Source of the DNA: HO2-45-11b sp964450915
Lineage (GTDB): Bacteria > Patescibacteriota > Andersenbacteria > UBA10190
DNA length: 37,704 nt
Assembly: GCA_964450915.1 (NCBI GenBank)
Contig: CAYVFG010000009.1
Span: 1-37,704 of the forward strand
Reading direction: 5' to 3'
In this document: one piece after another, positions 22,955 to 29,286 of the stretch
How the letters are laid out: every line of letters starts with the position of its first letter
Numbering within the stretch: the first letter of the stretch is position 1
Position numbers and translations under genes: made by a program
Notes under the pieces: model-generated
What the model was told of the DNA's origin: nothing
Databases searched by the model: none
The model's input: only the letters and a program-made list of their open reading frames with translations

Positions 22955-23590
22955 TTACCCTTCACCCCGTTTAAGCGCTTCGTTAAAAAGCACGATGAGC
23001 GCCGCCATAACAAGCGCAAACACCATTGCAATCAGTGCAATGGGCATCACAGCGACCCGAACAGTTCCCGTCCATGCATTTGTCTGAGTAAGAGAAAATT
23101 GTGCCGTATCTTTATTTTTTTTGTCATAGTCGCTTACTGCTTTTTGAGTAACGCTATCAACAGCGTGCGCCAATGCTTCGGCATTGCTTTTTGAAGCATC
23201 GATAACTGTCACCTGCACGAGCTGAGAGGCTGCCTTTTCAGCCTTCACCTTTTTCGTAAGGGCAAGAGGATCCTGAGATGCAAGTGGAATATTTGCAGAG
23301 GCGTATGCGCTCACAATTTGTTCCGGAGACATAATAAGCGAAGCTACTGTAGCGGAAAACAGCTCTGTACCGGAAATGGAATAATATCCGTCATACCGAA
23401 AATCAGGCGACGCATCGCGCTGCTGCTGCGCTACAACATATGAAAAATGAACCTCATAAGAAGGTGGAGTTTTGCTTGCAATAGCATACGCAATACCGAA
23501 GGCCAGTACGCCGACAAGCATAATCATGGGCAAATTGCGCCATAGCGCCATAATTGATTGCTCTACGTCTTGCTGAGGGCTAGTTCGCAT
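22955..23590 (-). CDS. Wzz-like polysaccharide chain-length / co-polymerase protein, short form
   Basis: This is a 211-residue protein with a hydrophobic segment near residues 20-38 and a second near 178-202, flanking an extracytoplasmic region of about 135 residues with a helical middle (LALTKKVKAEKAASQLVQVTV). This two-helix layout is that of Wzz-type chain-length determinants. The Pro-rich motif usually found before the second helix is not obvious, and the region between is short, so identification rests mainly on topology and on neighbouring glycosyltransferases. It may control glycan length or scaffold the initiating transferase. It starts 10 bases after the GT4 stop, at ATG 23590. Confidence 0.6.
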   Translation of the reverse strand: MRTSPQQDVEQSIMALWRNLPMIMLVGVLAFGIAYAIASKTPPSYEVHFSYVVAQQQRDASPDFRYDGYYSISGTELFSATVASLIMSPEQIVSAYASANIPLASQDPLALTKKVKAEKAASQLVQVTVIDASKSNAEALAHAVDSVTQKAVSDYDKKNKDTAQFSLTQTNAWTGTVRVAVMPIALIAMVFALVMAALIVLFNEALKRGEG

Positions 23591-23600
23591 ATTGTATGCA

Positions 23601-24719
23601 TTATGCAGCCATTTTCTGCTCCATGCAAAATCGCTCCCAAGCTTGCCGAACAACCCCTCGCATCTCGCCCACAAAACGTTCTTTTGAGAATGCTTGTGAA
23701 TGTTCGCGGATTATCTGCGTATTCCATGCAACAGATTGGCTCCGTGTAATAGCATCGCACAAAGAAGCTACCGTCTGTTCGGAAAATAGCACTCCAGTTA
23801 CATTCGCCACAACAGTCTCGAGCGCTCCGCCGGCGCCATATGCAATAGTAGGAATTCCGGACGCAGAAGCTTCTAGCGGAGTAATGCCGAAATCCTCTTC
23901 TTGCGGAAACAATAACGCTTTTGCATTTCGATACAGTTTTGGAAGATCATCGTCGGGAACAAATCCCAAAAATTCCACCGTATCTCCTGCCAGTTCTTTT
24001 AGCCTATCCATCTCCGGACCGACTCCTGCGATCTTCAAGGGAATCCCAAGCGCATTGGCTGATCGTATTGCCAAATCAACGCGCTTGTATGGCACAAGGC
24101 GGGATACGATCAAGTAATACTCTTTTTCTCCGCTGCCTATTGAAAACCGATCCACATCCACTGGCGGATACACAACTTGGGACTGCGCATGATAATACTT
24201 TTTAATTCTGCCTGCGACATATCGAGATAACGTTATATATGCATCAACTCGATGCGATGCAAAATAGTCCCATGTTCGAATATAGGAAATAGCCAGCGGT
24301 GCAAATTTTTGAAATATTGCTCCCGATGAAAACTCCCGAACATACCGATGGCTTCCGTCCCACGCATACCGAATAGGTGTTAAGCAATACGATACATGCA
24401 TCGTATTCGGAGCGAGCACAACCCCTTTTGCAAACCCATGCGTGTTCGATACAACAACGTCAAAATTTGAAAAATCAAACTGCTCAATGGCAAACGGCAT
24501 CATCGCAAGCGGAATGTACCGATGGGACCGCTTTGCACCGGGGAATCGCTGCAGGAACGACGTACGAATTCTCCGAGGATTTATATCTAATGCAACAGTC
24601 TCCTTATCGTGAACAAGCGTAAAAATGGGCGCATCAGGGAAGGCCTCCGCAAGAGCTTCAAGTACCCGCTCCCCTCCGCCGACATGGGTTAAATAATCAT
24701 GAACGATGCATACGCGCAT
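23601..24719 (-). CDS. GT4-family glycosyltransferase (mannosyltransferase-like)
   Basis: This 372-residue protein starts MRVCIVHDYLTHVGGGERVLEALAEAFP, the loop of WbaZ-type enzymes. It also has VVVSNTHGFAKGV, then YCLTPIRYAWD, typical of WbaZ/mannosyltransferase relatives, and VSRLVPYKRVDLAI (RxxxxKR donor site). LLFPQEEDFGITPLEASASGIPTIAYGAGG carries the E-x7-E signature. The donor is probably GDP-mannose or a related sugar by family resemblance, which is inference. It starts eight bases after the initiating transferase gene, so it likely adds the second sugar of the repeat unit. No Shine-Dalgarno is visible. Confidence 0.87.
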   Translation of the reverse strand: MRVCIVHDYLTHVGGGERVLEALAEAFPDAPIFTLVHDKETVALDINPRRIRTSFLQRFPGAKRSHRYIPLAMMPFAIEQFDFSNFDVVVSNTHGFAKGVVLAPNTMHVSYCLTPIRYAWDGSHRYVREFSSGAIFQKFAPLAISYIRTWDYFASHRVDAYITLSRYVAGRIKKYYHAQSQVVYPPVDVDRFSIGSGEKEYYLIVSRLVPYKRVDLAIRSANALGIPLKIAGVGPEMDRLKELAGDTVEFLGFVPDDDLPKLYRNAKALLFPQEEDFGITPLEASASGIPTIAYGAGGALETVVANVTGVLFSEQTVASLCDAITRSQSVAWNTQIIREHSQAFSKERFVGEMRGVVRQAWERFCMEQKMAA

Positions 24720-24726
24720 ACATTCA

Positions 24727-26148
24727 TTACACCGCGTTCTTGTCAGAAATCAAAATAAGAAACGTTTTTACGAGAAGAACGGCATCGAGCCACAATGACC
24801 AATTTTCAATATAGGCAATATCCAATTTAGCCTCTTCCTCGAAAGCAAGGCCGGCATTCCCCTCCACCTGCGCCATTCCGCTCATTCCCGGCTTAATAGC
24901 AAAAAGCTTGCGATGCACCTTGCTATATTGGGCAACTTCGCTCGGCAAATGAGGGCGAGGCCCGATAAGGCTCATATCGCCCTTTAAAACATTGAATAGC
25001 TGAGGAAGTTCATCGATACGAAGTTTGCGAATAATTTTTCCAACAGGCGTAATTCGAGGATCGTTTCTCATCTTAAATAGAGGGCCCTTTCGCTCATTAG
25101 CCTTACCGATCAATTCTTGATATTTTTCTTCCGCCTTCTTGCCTCCGTACTGAGCTCCTACGCAATACTCCATGTACATGCTTCTAAATTTGATAATTTC
25201 AAATGGAACCATATTCCTACCTGCTCGAATTTGCTTATAAAATACGGTGCCGGGAGAATTTTTCTTTATAATAAAAGCGGTAAGCGCAAGCAAAGGAGAT
25301 AATACGATAAGTCCCAATACAGCCCCAATCACATCGATACTTCGCTTTGCAATCCTCCCCCAGCCATCGAGAGGAGTACGCGATAACTCGAGGAGCGGAA
25401 TAGTTCCAATTTGGCGATATCGAACATTGATCGCATGAGTTTCAAATATATTCGGAACGTACTTGTAATCGATCTTGTACTGCTCCGCGAAATCCAGCAA
25501 CACCAGATTGTCTTCATCGGGAAGCGTAGGGTTTGTTTGAATTACCTCGTCTAATCCATGGCGCTTGTAAATTGCTTCAAGAGAATTGTATTCAACGTTG
25601 CTGAGCTCGCCCACAACAACATATCCGAGTTCTGGACGCTTGCGAAACAATGTTGCAAGCTCAACAGAGAACGGACCGTTTCCGGCAAGCACAACCCGAT
25701 GAATCCCCAACCCGCGCTGCAGAAGAATTCTCTGCAGTTCTCGAATCATTGTTCGGCCAAACGATACGAATAATATCGCAAAGACATATGCAATGATTAA
25801 AATAAATCGAGATTGAAATAGTTCCGCGCGCAAGAAAATAAACAAGATAATAATCATGAGCCCGAGCGATATTCCTGAGAATATTTTCGTCACTTCATCG
25901 AATGCTTTTCGAGTAACTCGCATTGCATACAACCCTTGCGTTGCAAACACAAAAATAACAACAATAGACACGATGCTCGCCAGCTGCATGTATTGAGAAA
26001 ACGGCAAATCAACTTCGAATAATACTGGTCGCAATCCTCGTACAAGTTCGCTCAAGCGGACATAGTATGCCGCGGCTCCCGCTGTGAGGAGCATAATATA
26101 GTCGATTGGCACAAGCATCGCCCCGAAAAACAATTCAGACCGTTTCAT
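24727..26148 (-). CDS. polyprenyl glycosylphosphotransferase (initiating sugar-phosphate transferase, WbaP/CpsE type)
   Basis: This is a 473-residue membrane enzyme. Four hydrophobic segments lie within the first 140 residues, then a Rossmann-like domain, then the catalytic C-terminal domain: RSIDVIGAVLGLIVLSPLLA membrane hairpin, FYKQIRAGRNMVPFEIIKFRSM, and RKLRIDELPQLFNVLKGDMS followed by LIGPRPHLP. The D-E dyad in RIDELPQ is the catalytic pair of this superfamily. It transfers a sugar-1-phosphate to undecaprenyl phosphate to begin a glycan repeat. The start was set at ATG 26148 because TATAAT lies 7 bases upstream with TTGTCA 16 bases further. It is first in a four-gene minus-strand cluster and divergent from rnpB. 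Confidence 0.93.
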   Translation of the reverse strand: MKRSELFFGAMLVPIDYIMLLTAGAAAYYVRLSELVRGLRPVLFEVDLPFSQYMQLASIVSIVVIFVFATQGLYAMRVTRKAFDEVTKIFSGISLGLMIIILFIFLRAELFQSRFILIIAYVFAILFVSFGRTMIRELQRILLQRGLGIHRVVLAGNGPFSVELATLFRKRPELGYVVVGELSNVEYNSLEAIYKRHGLDEVIQTNPTLPDEDNLVLLDFAEQYKIDYKYVPNIFETHAINVRYRQIGTIPLLELSRTPLDGWGRIAKRSIDVIGAVLGLIVLSPLLALTAFIIKKNSPGTVFYKQIRAGRNMVPFEIIKFRSMYMEYCVGAQYGGKKAEEKYQELIGKANERKGPLFKMRNDPRITPVGKIIRKLRIDELPQLFNVLKGDMSLIGPRPHLPSEVAQYSKVHRKLFAIKPGMSGMAQVEGNAGLAFEEEAKLDIAYIENWSLWLDAVLLVKTFLILISDKNAV

Positions 26149-26155
26149 GTAATCC

Positions 26156-26183
26156 ATTATACGCCTGCATGGCAGATTGACAA
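26156..26183 (-). promoter_or_regulatory. promoter of the surface-glycan cluster, leaderless type
   Basis: TTGTCA (26183-26178), 16 bases, TATAAT (26161-26156), then 7 bases to ATG 26148. Its -35 overlaps the plus-strand TTGACA of rnpB by five bases. Confidence 0.7.
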
Positions 26184-26204
26184 ATGGCGTTTTTTCGGTA
26201 CCAT
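26177..26204 (+). promoter_or_regulatory. rnpB promoter
   Basis: TTGACA (26177-26182), 16 bases, TACCAT (26199-26204). A TATAAA at 26204-26209 has a 21-base spacer and is less likely. Predicted start is at the base of the P1 helix. Confidence 0.55.
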
Positions 26205-26210
26205 ATAAAA

Positions 26211-26552
26211 GCTGATGGATGGATAATCGCCCGTAACAGGGAGGAAAGTCCGGACACCACAAAAAAGGTGACAGGTAACACCTGCCCCCCGCTTCAGGCG
26301 GGGAGGGACTCTGCGTAAGCAGGGCGAAGAGCGCAACAGAAACAAACCGCTTTTACTAGCAAGGGTGAAATCGTGAGGTAAGAGCTCACGCGGGCATATA
26401 GCAATATATGCGCGGTGCAAACCCCACCTGGTGCAACCTCAAGTCGACCCGCCTTAAAACGGGTCAGGTAGAGGGCAAAGATTCTAGTAGCAATACTAGA
26501 ACAAGACAGATGATTATCTTCAACGACAGAATCCGGCTTACAGTCCATTAGC
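26211..26552 (+). ncRNA. rnpB: RNase P RNA, bacterial class A
   Basis: This is the catalytic RNA that removes 5' leaders from tRNA precursors. All conserved blocks are visible: GAGGAAAGTCCGGAC near the 5' end (CR-I), AGGGTGAAATCGTGAGGTAAGAG (CR-II; core GTGAGGTAAGAG), AAACCCCACCTGGTGCAA (CR-III), AGACAGATGATT (CR-IV) and ACAGAATCCGGCTTA (CR-V). The P1 helix pairs GCTGATGGA at 26211 with TCCATTAGC ending at 26552 (one G-U). A GC-rich hairpin CCCCGC-TTCA-GGCGGGG lies in the 26.29 kb region. It is transcribed on the plus strand between two minus-strand gene blocks, with its own promoter and terminator. The ends are set by P1 and could be a few bases longer. Confidence 0.96.
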
Positions 26553-26561
26553 ATATATGCA

Positions 26562-26594
26562 AACCCCCGCCTAAAGCGGGGGTTGCGTTATTTC
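26562..26594 (+). terminator. rnpB terminator
   Basis: AACCCCCGC (26562-26570) pairs with GCGGGGGTT (26576-26584), a 9-bp stem with a 5-base loop, followed by the T-containing GCGTTATTT. The hairpin may also serve the convergent rnhA gene, although the minus side has only a short T run. Confidence 0.75.
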
Positions 26595-26989
26595 TGCGCG
26601 TCGAGCGCTTCATTTACCAGCCGATCTGCAATCTTATTTTTACTCCTCGGAACATGCTGGAACGTAAGGGAGGTAAACGCAGGAAACAGTTTTTTAATTT
26701 CGGTTAGCAACTCTTTGAGCTCTTCATTTTTTACGCGATATTCTCCGCGGACCTGCTTCACCACAAGTTCGCTATCCAAAAAACATTGCACGCCTTGAAT
26801 GCCTTGCTTTTTTGCTTCTTTCAAGCCTGCTAGTAATGCGCGATACTCTGCCTGATTATTCGTTGCATGGCCGATATACTCGCCATATTCAAGCGGAACA
26901 TTCCCAATTTGGGATAATACAAAACCAATTGCGGCGGGGCCGGGATTCCCCCGCGCTCCGCCGTCGGTAAATAGAGTCGCTGCTTTCAT
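26588..26989 (-). CDS. rnhA: ribonuclease HI
   Basis: This is a 133-residue enzyme that cleaves RNA in RNA-DNA hybrids. The four catalytic acids are present: D9 in LFTDGGARGNPGPAA, E48 in NNQAEYRALLAGL, D72 in FLDSELVVKQV and D122 in SKNKIADRLVNEAL. QVRGEYRVKNEELKEL also matches the family. The short form lacks the basic protrusion of E. coli RNase HI, like the archaeal and Bacillus YpdQ-like group. It starts four bases after the Cys-rich protein stop, so it is translated downstream of it. It converges on rnpB. Confidence 0.93.
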   Translation of the reverse strand: MKAATLFTDGGARGNPGPAAIGFVLSQIGNVPLEYGEYIGHATNNQAEYRALLAGLKEAKKQGIQGVQCFLDSELVVKQVRGEYRVKNEELKELLTEIKKLFPAFTSLTFQHVPRSKNKIADRLVNEALDAQK

Positions 26990-26993
26990 CGAG

Positions 26994-27248
26994 CTAGCAA
27001 CACTTGCACTTGCTTCCGAATAGCTTTGTGAATCCGATTCCAGCTAGCAATACCGGCCAGATAATAGACACTGCGCTTTCAGACAATACTCCCCATACTC
27101 CAAGGAGGAACGTAAGAGCAATCAAAATAATCATCACCGGAACAGCCTTGTGGTGCGGACAATTGCAACCCTTTACTCCGCAGCATTTATCCCCTCCCGG
27201 ACAGTTAGTACAATCGCACCCTTCGCACTTATTCGTCATGTTTTCCAT
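26994..27248 (-). CDS. small Cys-rich membrane protein, metal-binding candidate
   Basis: This is an 84-residue protein with an unusual layout. The N-terminus contains nine Cys and two His in about 25 residues (CEGCDCTNCPGGDKCC, then GVKGCNCPHH). Two hydrophobic segments follow (about 33-51 and 57-73), and the protein ends with KCKCC. The Cys clusters recall metallothioneins or metal-relay domains, but I do not recognise the family; metal binding is inference. TATAAT lies three bases before ATG 27248 and twelve before the in-frame ATG 27239, so either could be the start. It lies between the metzincin gene and rnhA in one orientation. Confidence 0.7.
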   Translation of the reverse strand: MENMTNKCEGCDCTNCPGGDKCCGVKGCNCPHHKAVPVMIILIALTFLLGVWGVLSESAVSIIWPVLLAGIGFTKLFGSKCKCC

Positions 27249-27288
27249 AGAATTATAGTTCATTAAGAATTTATCGTATGCGTATATA

Positions 27289-28146
27289 TTACATCGAATG
27301 CGCAAACTTTGAAAATGCCACCTGCAGACGATCCCAGAAGATATCCAATGACGTTTTCCTGCATTGAGTCGTAAGAGCCCCGATATCTTGAATAGAGAGC
27401 TCTTTAGAGGCTAGATTTTTCGGATTCACCATGTAGTACATAATCGATGCGGGATTTTCTACGTGCCCAAGCCCCAGCGCATGCCCCAGTTCGTGTTCAA
27501 GCACTAACTGCAAATCGTCATTTTTTGAAAATTCATAAATCGTAATCGTGTTCCCCTGATATTCCCCTTGGTCAAATTCGCGCTGGCCGGCGTATGTGGT
27601 ATTGAATTGCTGGACATTCGCATTATATGTACTCACAATTTGCTGCTCTTTGGTAGCAAGACTGTTTACTGTATCCGCCAACTTGTTCACTGCAATTCGC
27701 TCCTGTTCAAGCTCGTCATAGCTTTTCTTGCGATCCTTCACGTCTTGCAGGTATTCATTTTTTGCAGATGTATACAACGCATACGCTTGGTCATATTTAT
27801 TTTTCGCAGACTGCTGCTGGGCGGAAAGAGTATCAAGCTGATGAGTAAACTGATTCGTCTGATCCACTACTTGCTGACGCTGATCATATACAAGATTGAC
27901 GGTAAATTGCGCATTTGGGTCATATGCAAATAATTGCTTTCCGGATTCATGTTCCCAAACTTGCTCCGCATTCTGCACATCGCGCAAAAAAGCATCCCTG
28001 GAAACGTGGAATTGCGGGTCTACTCTCCCGATCGAATATGCAATAGGATGAACGCATGGAGCAGGAAATTCCACGCCTACCACTATATAAAACCCGCCTG
28101 CCAGCACTATGGGCCATACGAGGGCTCGCAATATCTTCATGATCAT
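27289..28146 (-). CDS. exported metzincin-type metalloprotease with long coiled-coil insertion
   Basis: This is a 285-residue protein. A hydrophobic segment (about 4-25, LRALVWPIVLAGGFYIVVG) acts as signal or anchor. Residues about 90-185 are rich in Gln, Lys, Asp and Leu heptads and are probably a coiled coil. The zinc motif LEHELGHALGLGHVEN (H218-E219, H222 and H228, the HExxHxxGxxH signature) is followed by a Met-turn SIMYYM (M236). This places it with matrixin-like or M57-type metzincins. Its target is unknown; the coiled coil may hold it at the surface. The start is ATG 28146, with TATACT exactly 6 bases upstream. It is divergent from the O-methyltransferase gene. Confidence 0.8.
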   Translation of the reverse strand: MIMKILRALVWPIVLAGGFYIVVGVEFPAPCVHPIAYSIGRVDPQFHVSRDAFLRDVQNAEQVWEHESGKQLFAYDPNAQFTVNLVYDQRQQVVDQTNQFTHQLDTLSAQQQSAKNKYDQAYALYTSAKNEYLQDVKDRKKSYDELEQERIAVNKLADTVNSLATKEQQIVSTYNANVQQFNTTYAGQREFDQGEYQGNTITIYEFSKNDDLQLVLEHELGHALGLGHVENPASIMYYMVNPKNLASKELSIQDIGALTTQCRKTSLDIFWDRLQVAFSKFAHSM

Positions 28147-28152
28147 ATATAC

Positions 28153-28160
28153 AGTATACT
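28153..28160. promoter_or_regulatory. palindromic -10 shared by divergent genes
   Basis: AGTATACT reads as TATACT on both strands. On the minus strand it ends 6 bases before the metzincin ATG 28146. On the plus strand it ends 10 bases before the methyltransferase ATG 28171. One box could drive both directions, but not at the same time. Confidence 0.55.
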
Positions 28161-28170
28161 GCAGATAATT

Positions 28171-28680
28171 ATGGAACGAGATGATCAATTTTGGAATATC
28201 GATGCAACGGCCGGACAATTGCTCCAGGCGCTTGTTTTTACGCATCAGCCAAAAAATATCCTGGAAGTAGGCACATCGAACGGCTACAGCGCAATTCTTA
28301 TGGCCGAAATAGCGTCCCAATATGGCGGTCATATAACAACAATTGAATTCCACGAAAAACGGATTATTTTAGCAGAAGATAATTTACAAAAAGCAGGACT
28401 ATCAAATTCGGTAACCATATTGCAGGGCGATGCGCTGGAAATATTGCATGGTTTTGAAAAAGAACGATTCGACTTCTTCTTCATCGATGCAAACAAAAAA
28501 CAATACGGTGACTATTTTAAAGAATGTATGCGCCTCGCAAACCCAGGCGCCATTATCGTTGCCGACAATACGATATCCCACCGCCATAGTTTAGATGCCT
28601 TTTTTGAAGCAATAAAAAATTATCACTATATAGAATCTGAAATTGGAACAGGGTTAGTGATAGTCAAAGTAAAAAAATAA
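28171..28680 (+). CDS. class I SAM-dependent O-methyltransferase (COMT-like)
   Basis: This is a 169-residue enzyme. ILEVGTSNGYSAILMAE is the SAM-binding glycine motif, ITTIEFHEKRIILAEDNL the acidic second motif, and FDFFFIDANKKQYGDYF the metal- and substrate-site Asp motif of the catechol/caffeoyl-CoA O-methyltransferase group; VADNTISHR follows. It is shorter than typical members (about 220) because it begins close to the catalytic core. The substrate is unknown. ATG 28171 is a near-leaderless start with TATACT ten bases upstream. The gene stands alone on the plus strand and overlaps the terminator of the 153-aa unit at its stop. Confidence 0.85.
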   Translation: MERDDQFWNIDATAGQLLQALVFTHQPKNILEVGTSNGYSAILMAEIASQYGGHITTIEFHEKRIILAEDNLQKAGLSNSVTILQGDALEILHGFEKERFDFFFIDANKKQYGDYFKECMRLANPGAIIVADNTISHRHSLDAFFEAIKNYHYIESEIGTGLVIVKVKK

Positions 28681-28710
28681 CCGCCATCAAGTACAAAGAC
28701 TCGACGACGG
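28671..28710 (-). terminator. terminator of the 153-aa membrane-protein gene
   Basis: A 12-bp stem (28710-28699 with 28692-28681, three G-U pairs) with a 6-base loop precedes TTATTTTTTT on the minus strand. The T run is inside the last codons of the convergent methyltransferase gene. Confidence 0.8.
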
Positions 28711-28726
28711 CAACCGACCTAACGAA

Positions 28727-29188
28727 CTACGCCAAAAGGTTCGGCCCGCTCGGAGGATATATCACGAAGACCACCTCTTTGCGATCGTCCGGATTCCAGA
28801 TCGTAATCATCAAACTGGACCCGGGCTCCGTAAGCAACAAGACGTTCTGCGACAATGCGCAATCAACACATTTGTAGCCCTCCTCCATCGAAATAATTCC
28901 AATCGGGGTGCTAGGGCGGCCGGGTTGAGAGTACCGCCACCAAATGCTTTTGATAATCGGCATCGTCCCAGAACGAGTGAACGGCAACCGAAATCCTTGC
29001 ACATACTCCCGCGATCGCAAATTAATAGTGCCAGGGCAATAAGGACCTTCACTTAATTCGAACGGACTGTTTGCCGCGCTCATTATCAAGTGAATTGTCT
29101 TGTCCCACTTTTTCTCGAACGCGCCGCCATAGGCAAGCCCGAGGAGCAATGACAATAACGCAATCACAATCACCGCAGGGACCAACAT
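28727..29188 (-). CDS. hypothetical membrane-anchored or exported protein (153 aa), orphan
   Basis: I do not recognise this protein. Residues 2-20 (LVPAVIVIALLSLLLGLAY) form a membrane segment or signal. The rest is extracytoplasmic, with CPGTINLRSREYVQG and a C-V-D-C pair (YKCVDCALS) that could form a disulfide or metal site, and ends PPSGPNLLA. ATG 29188 is preferred over TTG 29251 because AAAGG lies seven bases upstream and the hydrophobic start is then N-terminal. It is a one-gene unit with promoter, leader hairpin and terminator, GC-richer than the recJ and methyltransferase genes around it, like the other islands. Confidence 0.65.
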   Translation of the reverse strand: MLVPAVIVIALLSLLLGLAYGGAFEKKWDKTIHLIMSAANSPFELSEGPYCPGTINLRSREYVQGFRLPFTRSGTMPIIKSIWWRYSQPGRPSTPIGIISMEEGYKCVDCALSQNVLLLTEPGSSLMITIWNPDDRKEVVFVIYPPSGPNLLA

Positions 29189-29231
29189 GAGAGTGCCTTT
29201 CTTATGGCATTTTAACTTGTAAAGGTGTCTA

Positions 29232-29248
29232 GTCGCTCCATTAGCGAC
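29232..29248 (-). promoter_or_regulatory. leader hairpin of the 153-aa gene
   Basis: GTCGCT and AGCGAC pair over 6 bases around a 5-base loop, close to the 5' end of the transcript. The loop with its closing base contains ATGGA, which fits the A-N-GGA core of a CsrA site, so regulation by the csrA product is conceivable. Confidence 0.35.
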
Positions 29249-29257
29249 CAACTAATC

Positions 29258-29286
29258 ATATTACACCTATTTAATAGAAATGTCAA
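29258..29286 (-). promoter_or_regulatory. promoter of the 153-aa gene (TTGACA-N17-TAATAT)
   Basis: TTGACA (29286-29281), 17 bases, TAATAT (29263-29258) on the minus strand. The -35 is inside the last codons of recJ, whose stop is in the spacer. Confidence 0.8.

Noticed and set aside
27934..28170. Upstream in-frame extension of the O-methyltransferase to 27934
   Set aside because: It runs antisense through the metzincin gene and its promoter; the family-like sequence and -10 spacing support ATG 28171.
1606..29286. Integron cassettes or transposons as source of the islands
   Set aside because: I found no attC-like sites, integrase, transposase, target duplications or shared end sequences; the only shared features are promoter and terminator types.
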